Position numbers and translations under genes: made by a program. DNA of 64,000 nucleotides from a virus. The stretch is taken from the IMG/VR virus record IMGVR_UViG_3300046001_006965, positions 1 to 64,000 of that record. One strand, 5' to 3'. Shown here piece by piece: positions 26,052-33,721 of the stretch. Numbering within the stretch: the stretch's first letter is position 1; each line of letters starts with the position of its first letter. The notes beneath the pieces are model-generated. The model was not told the origin of the DNA, ran no database searches, and saw nothing but the letters and a program-made list of their open reading frames with translations.

Positions 26052-26096
26052 CAAATGTAACAAAATATGTTATTACATTGCAAAATATGTTATAAT
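26052..26096 (-). promoter_or_regulatory. Operator-promoter B of the AACATATTTTG regulon
   Basis: The minus-strand box TACATTTG is at 26052-26059, with TTG at 26081-26083 and a 21-nt spacer, the best match to the Bacteroidota consensus in the window. CAAAATATGTTAT occurs twice as a direct repeat, 26061-26073 and 26081-26093, with a 20-bp period, so two copies of the operator half-site lie on the same face of the helix. Confidence 0.8.
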
Positions 26097-26099
26097 AGA

Positions 26100-26124
26100 A
26101 AAGCCACTTGCAGTAAGTGGCTTT
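26100..26124 (-). terminator. Intrinsic terminator between DUF3560 gene and promoter B
   Basis: AAAGCCACTT and AAGTGGCTTT form a 10-bp stem with a 5-nt loop. The T run on the minus strand is short (about four). It separates the upstream accessory genes from the methyltransferase promoter. The remaining 120 bases to the gene at 26246 hold nothing I can identify. Confidence 0.7.
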
Positions 26125-26245
26125 ATCATAAATAACTGAATGTTAATGTATTAAATTTTTGGTCGAAGAAATATAATTACATCATTCCCTATTTGTATTG
26201 GGGTGGGGCTTTCACATCAAAACCAACTTTATGGCCTGTTTTAGA

Positions 26246-26887
26246 TTATGACCATAATTTTTTAGCAGTTTCAAGGTTCTTTTCTGCTTCATTTACTGCT
26301 TTTTTAGCATAAGTAAGCGAATAAGAGTGTCGTCTTTCGTACTTTCCGGACTTCAATCCTTCGTGCTGTTCTTTGGCTGCTTCGACTTTGTATTCAAAAT
26401 ACTCCAGGCTTTCCGGCATTGAAAGATTTATGACGTTTGCTTTTCTTTCCCAGTATTCGGCTTTGCTTTCGTGTTGTTCTGCGATTTTGGTATTCTCTAC
26501 AGATTTGGCCATTCTATTCCAATTACGGTCTATTAACGCTCTATGACGTTTTTCTGAATGATGGCCAATCTTAATTGGTTCTGCCAATGCTAGAAAATCT
26601 CTTCCTTCTTGAGACGCTTCAAAGTATTCAGTTGATTTGCTTTCTCGGGAATTTGCCCAGTTATGATAACGTTCTGCTTTGGCTTTTGCAAACTCCTGAA
26701 CATTAAAACCGTCAGCTCTTACAATGGAATAGTAATAATGATCGTCCTTTCTTAACACAAGGTTAAAAACAATACATTCGTGTTCTTTTCCATATTTTGT
26801 TTCCAAGGTAATGGTTTCTCCTTTTTCGTGTCTTTCTGGACATTTTGCCACAAAAACATTAGCAGTAAATTTTGAGTAAGTGTTCAT
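26246..26887 (-). CDS. DUF3560 domain protein
   Basis: A 213-residue protein that matches the DUF3560 pattern: 'RADGFNVQEFAKAKAERYHNWA' near residues 78-99, then 'IKIGHHSEKRHRALIDRNWNRM' and long charged helices. DUF3560 proteins are abundant on conjugative plasmids and phages of Bacteroidota, yet their activity is unknown. The conserved GHHSEKRHR segment would suit metal or nucleic-acid binding. Confidence 0.85.
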   Translation of the reverse strand: MNTYSKFTANVFVAKCPERHEKGETITLETKYGKEHECIVFNLVLRKDDHYYYSIVRADGFNVQEFAKAKAERYHNWANSRESKSTEYFEASQEGRDFLALAEPIKIGHHSEKRHRALIDRNWNRMAKSVENTKIAEQHESKAEYWERKANVINLSMPESLEYFEYKVEAAKEQHEGLKSGKYERRHSYSLTYAKKAVNEAEKNLETAKKLWS

Positions 26888-26973
26888 ATTGATTATTTTT
26901 TACAGATTGTACATTTATAATTTTTGAATATTGTCATTGTGAAGCAATGTTTGCAGTATTTAAACATGGTTTT

Positions 26974-27183
26974 TTAGTTTTGAAGTTCATAATATCCGTT
27001 AATGTCGTAGGTAATCGACATTGATAAATCTTCTTCGAGTTGGTCGATGTTTTCCTCTTCTTCTTCAAATTCGTATGATCCGGTCCATGCGTTCCATTCG
27101 GCATGATAGGAAGAATTGTCTAATCTAAATTGAAGTAAGTTTGCATCAATCGTTGTGCGTGGAGTAAATAATAATAGTGCCAT
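26974..27183 (-). CDS. Small acidic protein
   Basis: A 69-residue protein starting MALLLFTPRTTIDANLLQF. The ATG at 27183 is preferred over the upstream in-frame one. It ends in a strongly acidic tract (EEEEENIDQLEEDL). The hydrophobic start is too short for a clear signal peptide. Acidic small phage proteins often mimic DNA to block host enzymes; that is only a possibility here. Confidence 0.5.
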   Translation of the reverse strand: MALLLFTPRTTIDANLLQFRLDNSSYHAEWNAWTGSYEFEEEEENIDQLEEDLSMSITYDINGYYELQN

Positions 27184-27267
27184 AGTATTGCTTTTTTTGT
27201 GTTTATCGTTAAGCAATATTAGGTTGAGATATTTTCACTGTCAAGGGAATCGGCCTTATTCTTCGAG

Positions 27268-27483
27268 TTAAAAAAGAGAAAGTTGGTCATAAATCTCTTT
27301 CTCTTTTTTGATTATTATTTCAAACAAATCAGGAAACATTACCATAAACCGGTTCATATAATTGATAACAGTTTCAGATAGTTTTTCAATGTCAATGAAA
27401 TTTTGTTTTAATTGGATCTTTGGAATGCCATTTTCATAAATGACATTCGATTTCCGGCTGTAGGTGTTACTGAGATTAAGCAT
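27268..27483 (-). CDS. Small hypothetical protein
   Basis: A 71-residue protein ending in 'EKEIYDQLSLF', with a helical middle (NFIDIEKLSETVINYMNRF). The QLSLF ending resembles the QL[S/D]LF sliding-clamp-binding motif, and a phage beta clamp is encoded at 28981-30093. That match is worth testing; no other motif is seen. It overlaps the next gene by 8 bases. Confidence 0.5.
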   Translation of the reverse strand: MLNLSNTYSRKSNVIYENGIPKIQLKQNFIDIEKLSETVINYMNRFMVMFPDLFEIIIKKEKEIYDQLSLF

Positions 27484-27688
27484 TGCTTTTGAGTTTTACA
27501 ACATAGGAATTAAATCCACTGGCTATGTATGTTTTATTTGATATTGAAAGACAGTTTAATTTATACTCATCATCTATAAAATATTTATCTTGTAAAGTTT
27601 CAGATTCAACGTCTGATAATATTTCTAAATCCAGTCCGTTACCGATTATCCTACTGATGAAAACCAGGTCTTTTGCTTTTCTTTTCAT
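27476..27688 (-). CDS. Small hypothetical protein
   Basis: A 70-residue protein with a basic start (MKRKAKDLVFISRIIGNG) and strand-rich remainder. It is tightly packed between the ASCH gene (4-base gap) and the clamp-motif gene (8-base overlap). No family recognised. Confidence 0.45.
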   Translation of the reverse strand: MKRKAKDLVFISRIIGNGLDLEILSDVESETLQDKYFIDDEYKLNCLSISNKTYIASGFNSYVVKLKSNA

Positions 27689-27692
27689 AGTT

Positions 27693-28295
27693 TTACTTTT
27701 CTGATTCTCTAATTTCTTCAGCCTCTTGTGCCATAATCGGAGAAAGTTCCCTCCAACATTCTATACAAAATTTTTCACCTTCATCATCTTGTTCCATCGT
27801 TTCTGAGTCAAATTTGTTGCCACAACCGATGCATTCCACAATGTCGGTATCCGGAAACCAAAAAGATAGTTTCCCTTTTACGTTCAGGATTGGTTTTTCG
27901 TAAAGAACCGGATTGGCGAGTACCCAGTTGTAGATTGGTTTTTGACCGATAATTATATTAGTTCTGCCAACTTTTGTAACTCCTTCTGATTGTTCTGCCC
28001 AAATACTCGGATTATTGATAACACAATCAATGATGTCAACTTCGCCAATGATTGCAGATTTTAAAAAGAATTTGTTATGTTCTTCTTTTATAGAAACATC
28101 AACTTTTTTGTTAATTGCTTCCCATTGATTTACAGGAAAAGCCAAATTATTTCCTTTGAAAAATGGATAAATCTGACCTGAAGAGTGAATATATATTCTA
28201 CCTCTGAAATGAGTTTTCCAAGTTCTGTTCTCGATGTCTTTAATTCCGTGAGCGATTAATGATGCCCAAGGCTGTTTGATTGATAGTGTTTTCAT
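27693..28295 (-). CDS. ASCH-domain protein with C-terminal zinc ribbon
   Basis: A 200-residue protein. The first 30 residues (MKTLSIKQPWASLIAHGIKD...) are the classic ASCH opening, and ENRTWKT follows at residues 22-28. ASCH domains bind RNA or modified nucleobases and resemble YTH/PUA folds. Residues 155-180 carry CIGC..CIEC, a four-cysteine zinc knuckle. Phage ASCH proteins may act in coactivation or in handling modified nucleotides; the substrate is unknown. Confidence 0.85.
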   Translation of the reverse strand: MKTLSIKQPWASLIAHGIKDIENRTWKTHFRGRIYIHSSGQIYPFFKGNNLAFPVNQWEAINKKVDVSIKEEHNKFFLKSAIIGEVDIIDCVINNPSIWAEQSEGVTKVGRTNIIIGQKPIYNWVLANPVLYEKPILNVKGKLSFWFPDTDIVECIGCGNKFDSETMEQDDEGEKFCIECWRELSPIMAQEAEEIRESEK

Positions 28296-28306
28296 AATGT
28301 GTTTTA

Positions 28307-28753
28307 TTAATTAAATTCAAGTCTCGTTTGATATTTTCCTGCGTAACCTTTGTCTTGGCACATTTTTATAAAAACTGGAGGCGTAACGGCTTTTAATTTT
28401 TGATCATCAATAATTAATCTTTCGATATCTCGATAATAGAAAACCAAAAATCTTTTGAATGCTGGCCTGAAATAGTAATTTATGTATTCTTCTATCTCTA
28501 AATCTGTCATTTCACGACTTTGAATATATTCCCAATTGTTTTCAACTCCGGTTCTTCTGGTCATAAATGGATCAGTATTTATAATTAATGCAATTTGCTT
28601 TTTTTGGCTGCTTTCTTTATTATAAAAACCATAGGTTACAGTGAATTTTTTATTTTTGATTTGCTTTTTTAGGAAGCTAAATTCCTCTGGATCAAAATCT
28701 ATGTTTATGTCTTTTTCCCATAAATCATAGTATCGCTTTGTGTTTTCAGTCAT
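28307..28753 (-). CDS. Hypothetical protein
   Basis: A 148-residue protein with many aromatic and charged residues. The middle ('MTRRTGVENNWEYIQSREMTDLEIEEYINYYF') is helical and the N-terminal third is beta-rich. It abuts the HTH gene with no gap. I recognise no family; it sits in the accessory block between the replication genes and the methyltransferase. Confidence 0.5.
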   Translation of the reverse strand: MTENTKRYYDLWEKDINIDFDPEEFSFLKKQIKNKKFTVTYGFYNKESSQKKQIALIINTDPFMTRRTGVENNWEYIQSREMTDLEIEEYINYYFRPAFKRFLVFYYRDIERLIIDDQKLKAVTPPVFIKMCQDKGYAGKYQTRLEFN

Positions 28754-28960
28754 TTAAAAATTATTTATACTCGAATGAAAATATAAAAAGTTGCCACGGT
28801 CAAACTGTATCTTTTTATCGTAAAAATCTTGAATGATTCTTGAAACAGTTTGATCTGACGTTCCTACTATTTGACCAATAACTTTCAATCTTCTATCGTC
28901 TGAACAAAAAAATAATTCCAAGACTCTCTGCTCTTGATTTCGTGATATTTCATTTAACAT
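28754..28960 (-). CDS. Helix-turn-helix regulator
   Basis: A 68-residue protein with a tri-helical DNA-binding fold: 'RRLKVIGQIVGTSDQTVSRIIQDFYDKKIQF' has the spacing of an HTH, with TSDQTVSRII as turn and recognition helix. It is too short for a sensor domain. It could be a repressor or activator acting on the regulon described in this window. Its target is unknown. Confidence 0.65.
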   Translation of the reverse strand: MLNEISRNQEQRVLELFFCSDDRRLKVIGQIVGTSDQTVSRIIQDFYDKKIQFDRGNFLYFHSSINNF

Positions 28961-28980
28961 GGCAACTTCTTATTTTTGGT

Positions 28981-30093
28981 TTATATTTTTACCGGCATGG
29001 CCAGCATTAGAATTTCTTCGCCTTCTTCCAGACCGTCAATTGGTTTTAAGATTCCGGCACGCACTGGTGTTGACAGTTCCAGTTGAATCATTGTTGATTG
29101 TAAAGTGCCCAGCATTTCAGAAAGAAAACGGGAGTTAAACCCGATCTTGATGTCTTCTCCTTCGTAATTACACGTAAGGCGTTCATCCGCTTTGTTGGAG
29201 TAATCAATATCTTCAGCAAAAATGTTTAGTTCGGTTCCGGCAACTTTCAAAATAATTTGATGCGTAGTTTTATTGGAGAAAGTCGCCACGCGCTTTACCG
29301 ATTGCAATAACAAACTTCTGTCAATGATCAACATACTGGGATTGTTTTTTGGAATAACCGCTTCGTAATTTGGATATTTGGCATCTATCAAACGGCAGGA
29401 AATAATATAGTTTTCAAAAGAAAAAACGGCATTCGAATTGTTGAATTCAATTGTCACGGCTTCGTCCAAGGTGCTCAATATTGCTTTTAAAACTCCTAAC
29501 GGTTTCTTTGGCATAATGAAATTGGCATTTTCTGAAGCTTTCACATCTGATCGGGAATACTTGACCAATTTGTGAGCATCTGTGGCTGTAAAAATCAAAC
29601 CTTCAGTTGAAAGTTGAAAATATACACCAGTCATCATTGGCCTCAAATCATCGGTTCCGGTGGCAAAAAGTGTTTTGCTGATGGCATTTGCTAATACTTT
29701 GGAAGGAATTACTGTTGATGATGGATTTTCCAATACAATGGCTTTTGGATATTCTTCTCCAAGGAAATAAGCAATTTCATATTGTCCAGAATTCGAACTG
29801 ATTTCGATGGTGTTGTTCTCTTTGGTTGTAAAAACCAAAGGCTGCTCCGAGAATGTTTTCAAAACTTCAATCAAAAGTTTGGCTGGTATGGCCACGGATG
29901 CTTTGCCCTCAAAATCTACATCCATTGTGGTTGACATCGTGGTTTCCAGATCGGATGCCGTGATTTTCAATTGGCCGTTTTCGATTTCAAAAAGGAAGTT
30001 GTCCAGGATTGGCATTGTGTTACTATTGGAGATTACTCCACCTAAAAAATTGAGTTTCTTTAATAACTCCGTGCTGCTTAAAGTGATTTTCAT
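28981..30093 (-). CDS. dnaN: DNA polymerase III beta sliding clamp
   Basis: A 370-residue protein of the size and organisation of bacterial beta clamps (three repeated domains). Diagnostic stretches include 'TMPILDNFLFEIENGQLKITASDLETTM' in domain I, 'GVYFQLSTEGLIFTATDAHKLV' in domain II and 'LAMPVKI' at the C-terminus. It would tether polymerase to phage DNA. No phage polymerase is visible in this window, so it probably recruits host Pol III or other clamp clients, perhaps displacing the host clamp. Confidence 0.95.
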   Translation of the reverse strand: MKITLSSTELLKKLNFLGGVISNSNTMPILDNFLFEIENGQLKITASDLETTMSTTMDVDFEGKASVAIPAKLLIEVLKTFSEQPLVFTTKENNTIEISSNSGQYEIAYFLGEEYPKAIVLENPSSTVIPSKVLANAISKTLFATGTDDLRPMMTGVYFQLSTEGLIFTATDAHKLVKYSRSDVKASENANFIMPKKPLGVLKAILSTLDEAVTIEFNNSNAVFSFENYIISCRLIDAKYPNYEAVIPKNNPSMLIIDRSLLLQSVKRVATFSNKTTHQIILKVAGTELNIFAEDIDYSNKADERLTCNYEGEDIKIGFNSRFLSEMLGTLQSTMIQLELSTPVRAGILKPIDGLEEGEEILMLAMPVKI

Positions 30094-30110
30094 AATTTTG
30101 TTTTTAATTG

Positions 30111-31448
30111 TTATGCCACTGCTTTTTCTTTGCTTTTTGGCCTTGTTTTGATTACTATTTTTCTAATTTTTTCCATATTTCGTTGGACTAAATCAATGAT
30201 CTCATTGTGGTGTTCAGTTGACTCATTTTTCAAACCACGCGATTGTTCAATTTTTAGTTCCGGCAGCCTCAACTCAATTGTTTCGGCTCGTTTGCCATCT
30301 ACTTTTGCTGAAAGGATCAATGATTTTTCCTTGAGATAATATTCGTTGGTGTAAACACAATGCTTGAGCTCGTCGCCTTCTTCCTTGAATTCTTCAATAC
30401 TTTTGAGAACTGAAATGGATATATTTCCTTTCTTGAATTCCAAGTCGAAGAAATTTTTCCATCTTTCGACATAATCAGATATCGCTTTTTCTAGTTTTTG
30501 CTGGCGTCTGATTACTCTCAATTTTTCATTTTCTATTTCTTGAATCCTTAAAATCTCACGCTTTTTCTTCATCAATTTGTCGTGTTCTGCTTTCAGGTTC
30601 TTTGGGCAAACATAAACGGCATTACGCAAATCTTTTTTGAAATACCTCAGCAAGTCCAAATAGTCATACCAAATTCCGGCATCTTTGATTTTATACTTAT
30701 TTCTGATTACAATTTTCACAGAATCCCAATAACTTTGGTGGCGACTGTCTTTGTAAACTCCAAAAAACAAAAGCTCTTTTTGATTGGCTTTTAATAGTGT
30801 TTCTATTTTTGGCGAATGTTCCAGTTTGTAAATTAGCAATCTATAATCGCAATGATGATTGAATTTTGTCAATCCATACTTTTCAAAACGAGGTAAGAAC
30901 TCCGCTCCTGGACAATTGTAATCTGATGCAAATTTGTCATAATCCGTTTGTTGGTGATAGGGTCTGGAATTCTGCCTAACCTCATAATCTGACGAAGAAA
31001 AACCATCACCGGTCCAAGTGGTATTTCGTCCTACAATTACGCTTTTGTTTTTATCGTAATCTTTCCACTCTTCAAACAAGCTTCTGAAATTATACCTTGG
31101 TGGTTTATTTTTTGACATTAATTTCCAACAGGAGAAATATCTAAAAACTTGAAATCTATCAACTACTTGAACCACTGAATAAGAAATTACCTTTTCAAAC
31201 AATCCGTTATTGATATTGATTTTCTTTAGTTTTTTGGCACACGAAGGGCAAGTAACTCCGATAACTTGCTCTTGCCAAACTTGCGCTGGCTTCCAGCTGT
31301 GATTACATTCCATACAAACTAAATTTTTGTAATGGGTTGTATAATAAAAATCGTGATTAGAAATCACATAATCCTCTTGCTCTCTTGGTTCAGAAAGTTC
31401 TTTATGAAGATTCCAAACTTCTACTTGTAATCTGGTTCTCGGCTTCAT
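30111..31448 (-). CDS. PcfJ-like protein
   Basis: A 445-residue protein. Cysteine pairs near residues 45-80 (CMECNHSW..., CPSC) form a zinc-ribbon-like N-terminal part. The C-terminal third carries the PcfJ domain: 'IEEFKEEGDELKHCVYTNEYY' followed by 'TIELRLPELKIEQSRGLKN'. PcfJ was named on plasmid pCF10 and is widespread beside PcfK on mobile elements of Bacteroidota; its function is unproven. The ATG overlaps the PcfK stop (TAATG), so the two are coupled. Confidence 0.88.
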   Translation of the reverse strand: MKPRTRLQVEVWNLHKELSEPREQEDYVISNHDFYYTTHYKNLVCMECNHSWKPAQVWQEQVIGVTCPSCAKKLKKININNGLFEKVISYSVVQVVDRFQVFRYFSCWKLMSKNKPPRYNFRSLFEEWKDYDKNKSVIVGRNTTWTGDGFSSSDYEVRQNSRPYHQQTDYDKFASDYNCPGAEFLPRFEKYGLTKFNHHCDYRLLIYKLEHSPKIETLLKANQKELLFFGVYKDSRHQSYWDSVKIVIRNKYKIKDAGIWYDYLDLLRYFKKDLRNAVYVCPKNLKAEHDKLMKKKREILRIQEIENEKLRVIRRQQKLEKAISDYVERWKNFFDLEFKKGNISISVLKSIEEFKEEGDELKHCVYTNEYYLKEKSLILSAKVDGKRAETIELRLPELKIEQSRGLKNESTEHHNEIIDLVQRNMEKIRKIVIKTRPKSKEKAVA

Positions 31449-31957
31449 TAGGCAAATAGATCTATTTGTTCCGCTTCGGTTGCCGGTTTCTTTTTGGCTG
31501 CCTTTGCAACTAATTTTTCTTTTTGCTCCGATACTACTTTTTCGATTGCTTGATTTTTAGCATCCTGTAAATCTTCTTCCGATAGTTTAATCTTTTTAGA
31601 AAGGGTTTTCTTCGCTTCTACTTTTGCTTCCTCGATCAACAAATCCATTGCTTTTTCTTTGGCTAATGCTTTATCTTCTTCGGTCAATTCAACGCTATGA
31701 TTGACGATTGCTTTTCCGGAGACTGGTTTGATGTTTTTGATGTCGTCTTCATCGTAGTAATGAACTGCCCAGCCAAATACCTCATCATCGGAATAACCGC
31801 CACAATCACCGTCCTTTGCGCACTTCATTACATAGCTGCAGCATTCGTCCAGATTTTTGTTTTCTTTTTGGTAGGTAACAGCGAAGAGTTCATCTTCAGA
31901 TGCTCTTTTGTCAAGGTAAGCCTTGATGGTTTCTTTAAATGCGTTTGATGTTTTCAT
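31448..31957 (-). CDS. PcfK-like protein
   Basis: A 169-residue partner of the PcfJ-like protein. The N-terminal half ('FKETIKAYLDKRASEDELFAVTYQKENKNLDECCSYV') fits PcfK, with an acidic and cysteine-containing middle (CAKDGDCGGYSDDEVFGWAVHYYDED). The C-terminal half is lysine/alanine coiled coil and ends EAEQIDLFA. It is the first gene behind promoter C, and its 190-bp leader contains a long hairpin. Confidence 0.85.
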   Translation of the reverse strand: MKTSNAFKETIKAYLDKRASEDELFAVTYQKENKNLDECCSYVMKCAKDGDCGGYSDDEVFGWAVHYYDEDDIKNIKPVSGKAIVNHSVELTEEDKALAKEKAMDLLIEEAKVEAKKTLSKKIKLSEEDLQDAKNQAIEKVVSEQKEKLVAKAAKKKPATEAEQIDLFA

Positions 31958-32016
31958 TTTACTCGTTTTTAAAATTTGATTGTTAATTAAAACGCAAATG
32001 AGCTATAAATTCCCAA
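31958..32016 (-). promoter_or_regulatory. Repeated translation-start leader upstream of PcfK
   Basis: In mRNA sense the bases before the ATG read AACAATCAAATTTTAAAA then ACGAGTAAAATG (31955-31984 complement). Nearly the same sequence precedes the Rad50-like gene (42010-42035) and a shortened copy precedes RecT (39527-39550). Being at ribosome-entry distance, it may replace the Shine-Dalgarno signal. Confidence 0.6.
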
Positions 32017-32076
32017 CGTCTCACTTTTGGTTCATTACAGCTCAATGCTATGCTTTAAGTTTCGTAATGTGAGACG
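32017..32076 (-). promoter_or_regulatory. Leader hairpin C upstream of PcfK
   Basis: CGTCTCAC (32017-32024) pairs with GTGAGACG (32069-32076); above a one-sided bulge, ATTAC (32034-32038) pairs with GTAAT (32064-32068). It lies downstream of promoter C and upstream of the start codon, so it is transcribed. A matching structure at 39799-39856 has a different stem sequence with compensatory changes. Confidence 0.65.
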
Positions 32077-32088
32077 GAAACTGTTTTG

Positions 32089-32142
32089 TAAATATATAAA
32101 ATCAATAACATATTTTGCAAGTTTATAACCTAATATGTTATT
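32089..32142 (-). promoter_or_regulatory. Operator-promoter C of the AACATATTTTG regulon
   Basis: A -7-like box TATATTTA is at 32089-32096 and TTG at 32118-32120, with a 21-nt spacer. The operator is AATAACATATTTTGCAA (32104-32120), then 12 bases, then ATATGTTATT (32133-32142), an inverted repeat overlapping the -33 element. Identical arm order and 12-base gap occur at promoter D. Confidence 0.75.
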
Positions 32143-32162
32143 GTTCTAAATAAGATATGGAG

Positions 32163-32600
32163 CTATAATCCCCAAATTAGCATCATTGCATCACGCTGCT
32201 CTTGATTGGTTCTTTCTTTTATTTTGGTAATCTGCTCAAAAAATTTTGAATCTGTTTTAGATTTCGTTGGTTTTACTTGTGTAAATGGTAGTTTCAAGAA
32301 CTCGCACATTTCGCAAATTTTCTTAGCTATCTCGTGATTTGCTCCAACCCGCTCACTTATTTTTCCATTAAAAGCTGTGGAAGCTGCTGCTTTGAAATGC
32401 CTGTTTCCTCCGTTCAGAAATCCACATTCTACATACACCATCACCTCGTAATCTAAATATTCTGGTGTGTTTTTTATAAAATAAAGCATTTGCAAAAGCT
32501 CGAAAAACTTTAAATTTTTAAGCTGTATTTTTTTGCCTGATTTCAAGGCAAACCCAGATTTATCGGTGTCAGGATCTATGCCTATAAGTATTTTTCCCAT
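32163..32600 (-). CDS. RuvC-like Holliday-junction nuclease
   Basis: A 145-residue RNase H-fold nuclease. 'GIDPDTDKSGFAL' at residues 7-19 gives the first catalytic Asp, 'VYVECGF' near residue 55 the second acidic residue, and 'QEQRDAMMLIWGL' at the end the terminal Asp helix. It would resolve phage recombination or replication branches before packaging. It follows the zinc-finger gene by two bases. Confidence 0.85.
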   Translation of the reverse strand: MGKILIGIDPDTDKSGFALKSGKKIQLKNLKFFELLQMLYFIKNTPEYLDYEVMVYVECGFLNGGNRHFKAAASTAFNGKISERVGANHEIAKKICEMCEFLKLPFTQVKPTKSKTDSKFFEQITKIKERTNQEQRDAMMLIWGL

Positions 32601-32602
32601 AA

Positions 32603-32968
32603 TTAAAAAATTGATTTTTCTTCAAAAGATTCGCATTTGTTTGGCATAGGTTCTTGTTCTTGAAAGGTTTCATATTTTTTATGAAGTCCTCTTTTTTCAA
32701 TAGAAAAAGGAAACATTAATTTATCTAATTTTGAACATTTAAAAACTTTTACCATTTTATCTGTGTAATCAACTTCTCCATATCCGCAATACGTTTCAAA
32801 AGAAACTTCTTTTTGTATTTTTTCTAAATGTTCGCAAAAGTGACAGGCTTTTTTATTGGCTGGATTTTGATCGCATTTCAATTCGTGGTTGATCATTGCG
32901 TGTTTTCGCTTCAATTCTTTTTTACAAAAATCACATTTGTAAATGGTTACGTTTTCGATTGTTTTCAT
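32603..32968 (-). CDS. Cysteine-rich zinc-finger protein
   Basis: A 121-residue protein. The N-terminus has C2H2-like spacing: 'YKCDFCKKELKRKHAMINHELKC' at residues 9-31. A second cluster (CHFC, CGYG, FKCSK) follows. Probably a small DNA- or RNA-binding protein in the replication block. It is co-transcribed with the RuvC-like gene. Confidence 0.65.
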   Translation of the reverse strand: MKTIENVTIYKCDFCKKELKRKHAMINHELKCDQNPANKKACHFCEHLEKIQKEVSFETYCGYGEVDYTDKMVKVFKCSKLDKLMFPFSIEKRGLHKKYETFQEQEPMPNKCESFEEKSIF

Positions 32969-32980
32969 TTTGTAATAGAA

Positions 32981-33721
32981 TTAAAATTTATAATCTCCTT
33001 TTATTACTAATCTTTTTTGTCTCAAGTAATTCAGAAAAGGTTGCATTTCGGTTTTCTTTTCCCAATCGATAATGGTATCTTCCAGCATTTGTCGGTCCAT
33101 ATTTTGAACCATTTCATCTATTTCCTGATGCATCTGTGCCTCTTTTTCCTTTCGTAATTTTTCAGCTTTTCTTTTTTCGTAGAACTGATGAACGGCATTG
33201 CTTCGAATATCATTTTCAGTTTGGGTGCTGCTGGTTTCTCTCTCTTTGATTCGCTCAAATTCAATGTATTTTTTTTCGAGATATTCCGGCATCCATTTTA
33301 CAAGCACGTTTTGTCCATCAAGTTTGTAATCTTTACCGTCTCCCAGAATGCCTTGACGAACTTGTTTGAGCATCAACACAACGTCTTCGATAGTTTCATA
33401 AGGATATTTTTCGGCGATATCCGCTGCCAGCAAAGCTGACTGTGTTGCAGAAAGTGATTTTCCAACATTGAAATTTGCATTAAATCTGTTGAGCAAATAA
33501 CAAATGGCGGTTATGGTGCCAATTTCTCCAACTGTTTTTTCTAGTTTTTTAAGTGTGGTACCGTCAATGGCTTTTATCAAACTTAGATTTTTCTCAAAAA
33601 CAATTAATCCAACTTCGTTATTAGCCGCCAAACATTGCATTAACTGCATTGACTGCTGATTGCTTATGGTTAGCATCTGCTCTTTGTGAATTGAGACTTC
33701 GTACATTTTCTCTGTTTCCAT
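32981..33721 (-). CDS. Replication-associated hypothetical protein
   Basis: A 246-residue protein with a helical N-terminal domain ('TLKKLEKTVGEIGTITAICYLLNRFNANFNVGKSLS') and a charged coiled-coil middle ('REKEAQMHQEIDEMV'). It overlaps the 3' end of the DUF4373-type gene by about 100 bases if the first ATG is used; ATGs at 33706 and 33676 would shorten the overlap. Position after the primosome-like gene suggests a helicase loader or replication accessory, not proven. Confidence 0.6.
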   Translation of the reverse strand: METEKMYEVSIHKEQMLTISNQQSMQLMQCLAANNEVGLIVFEKNLSLIKAIDGTTLKKLEKTVGEIGTITAICYLLNRFNANFNVGKSLSATQSALLAADIAEKYPYETIEDVVLMLKQVRQGILGDGKDYKLDGQNVLVKWMPEYLEKKYIEFERIKERETSSTQTENDIRSNAVHQFYEKRKAEKLRKEKEAQMHQEIDEMVQNMDRQMLEDTIIDWEKKTEMQPFLNYLRQKRLVIKGDYKF

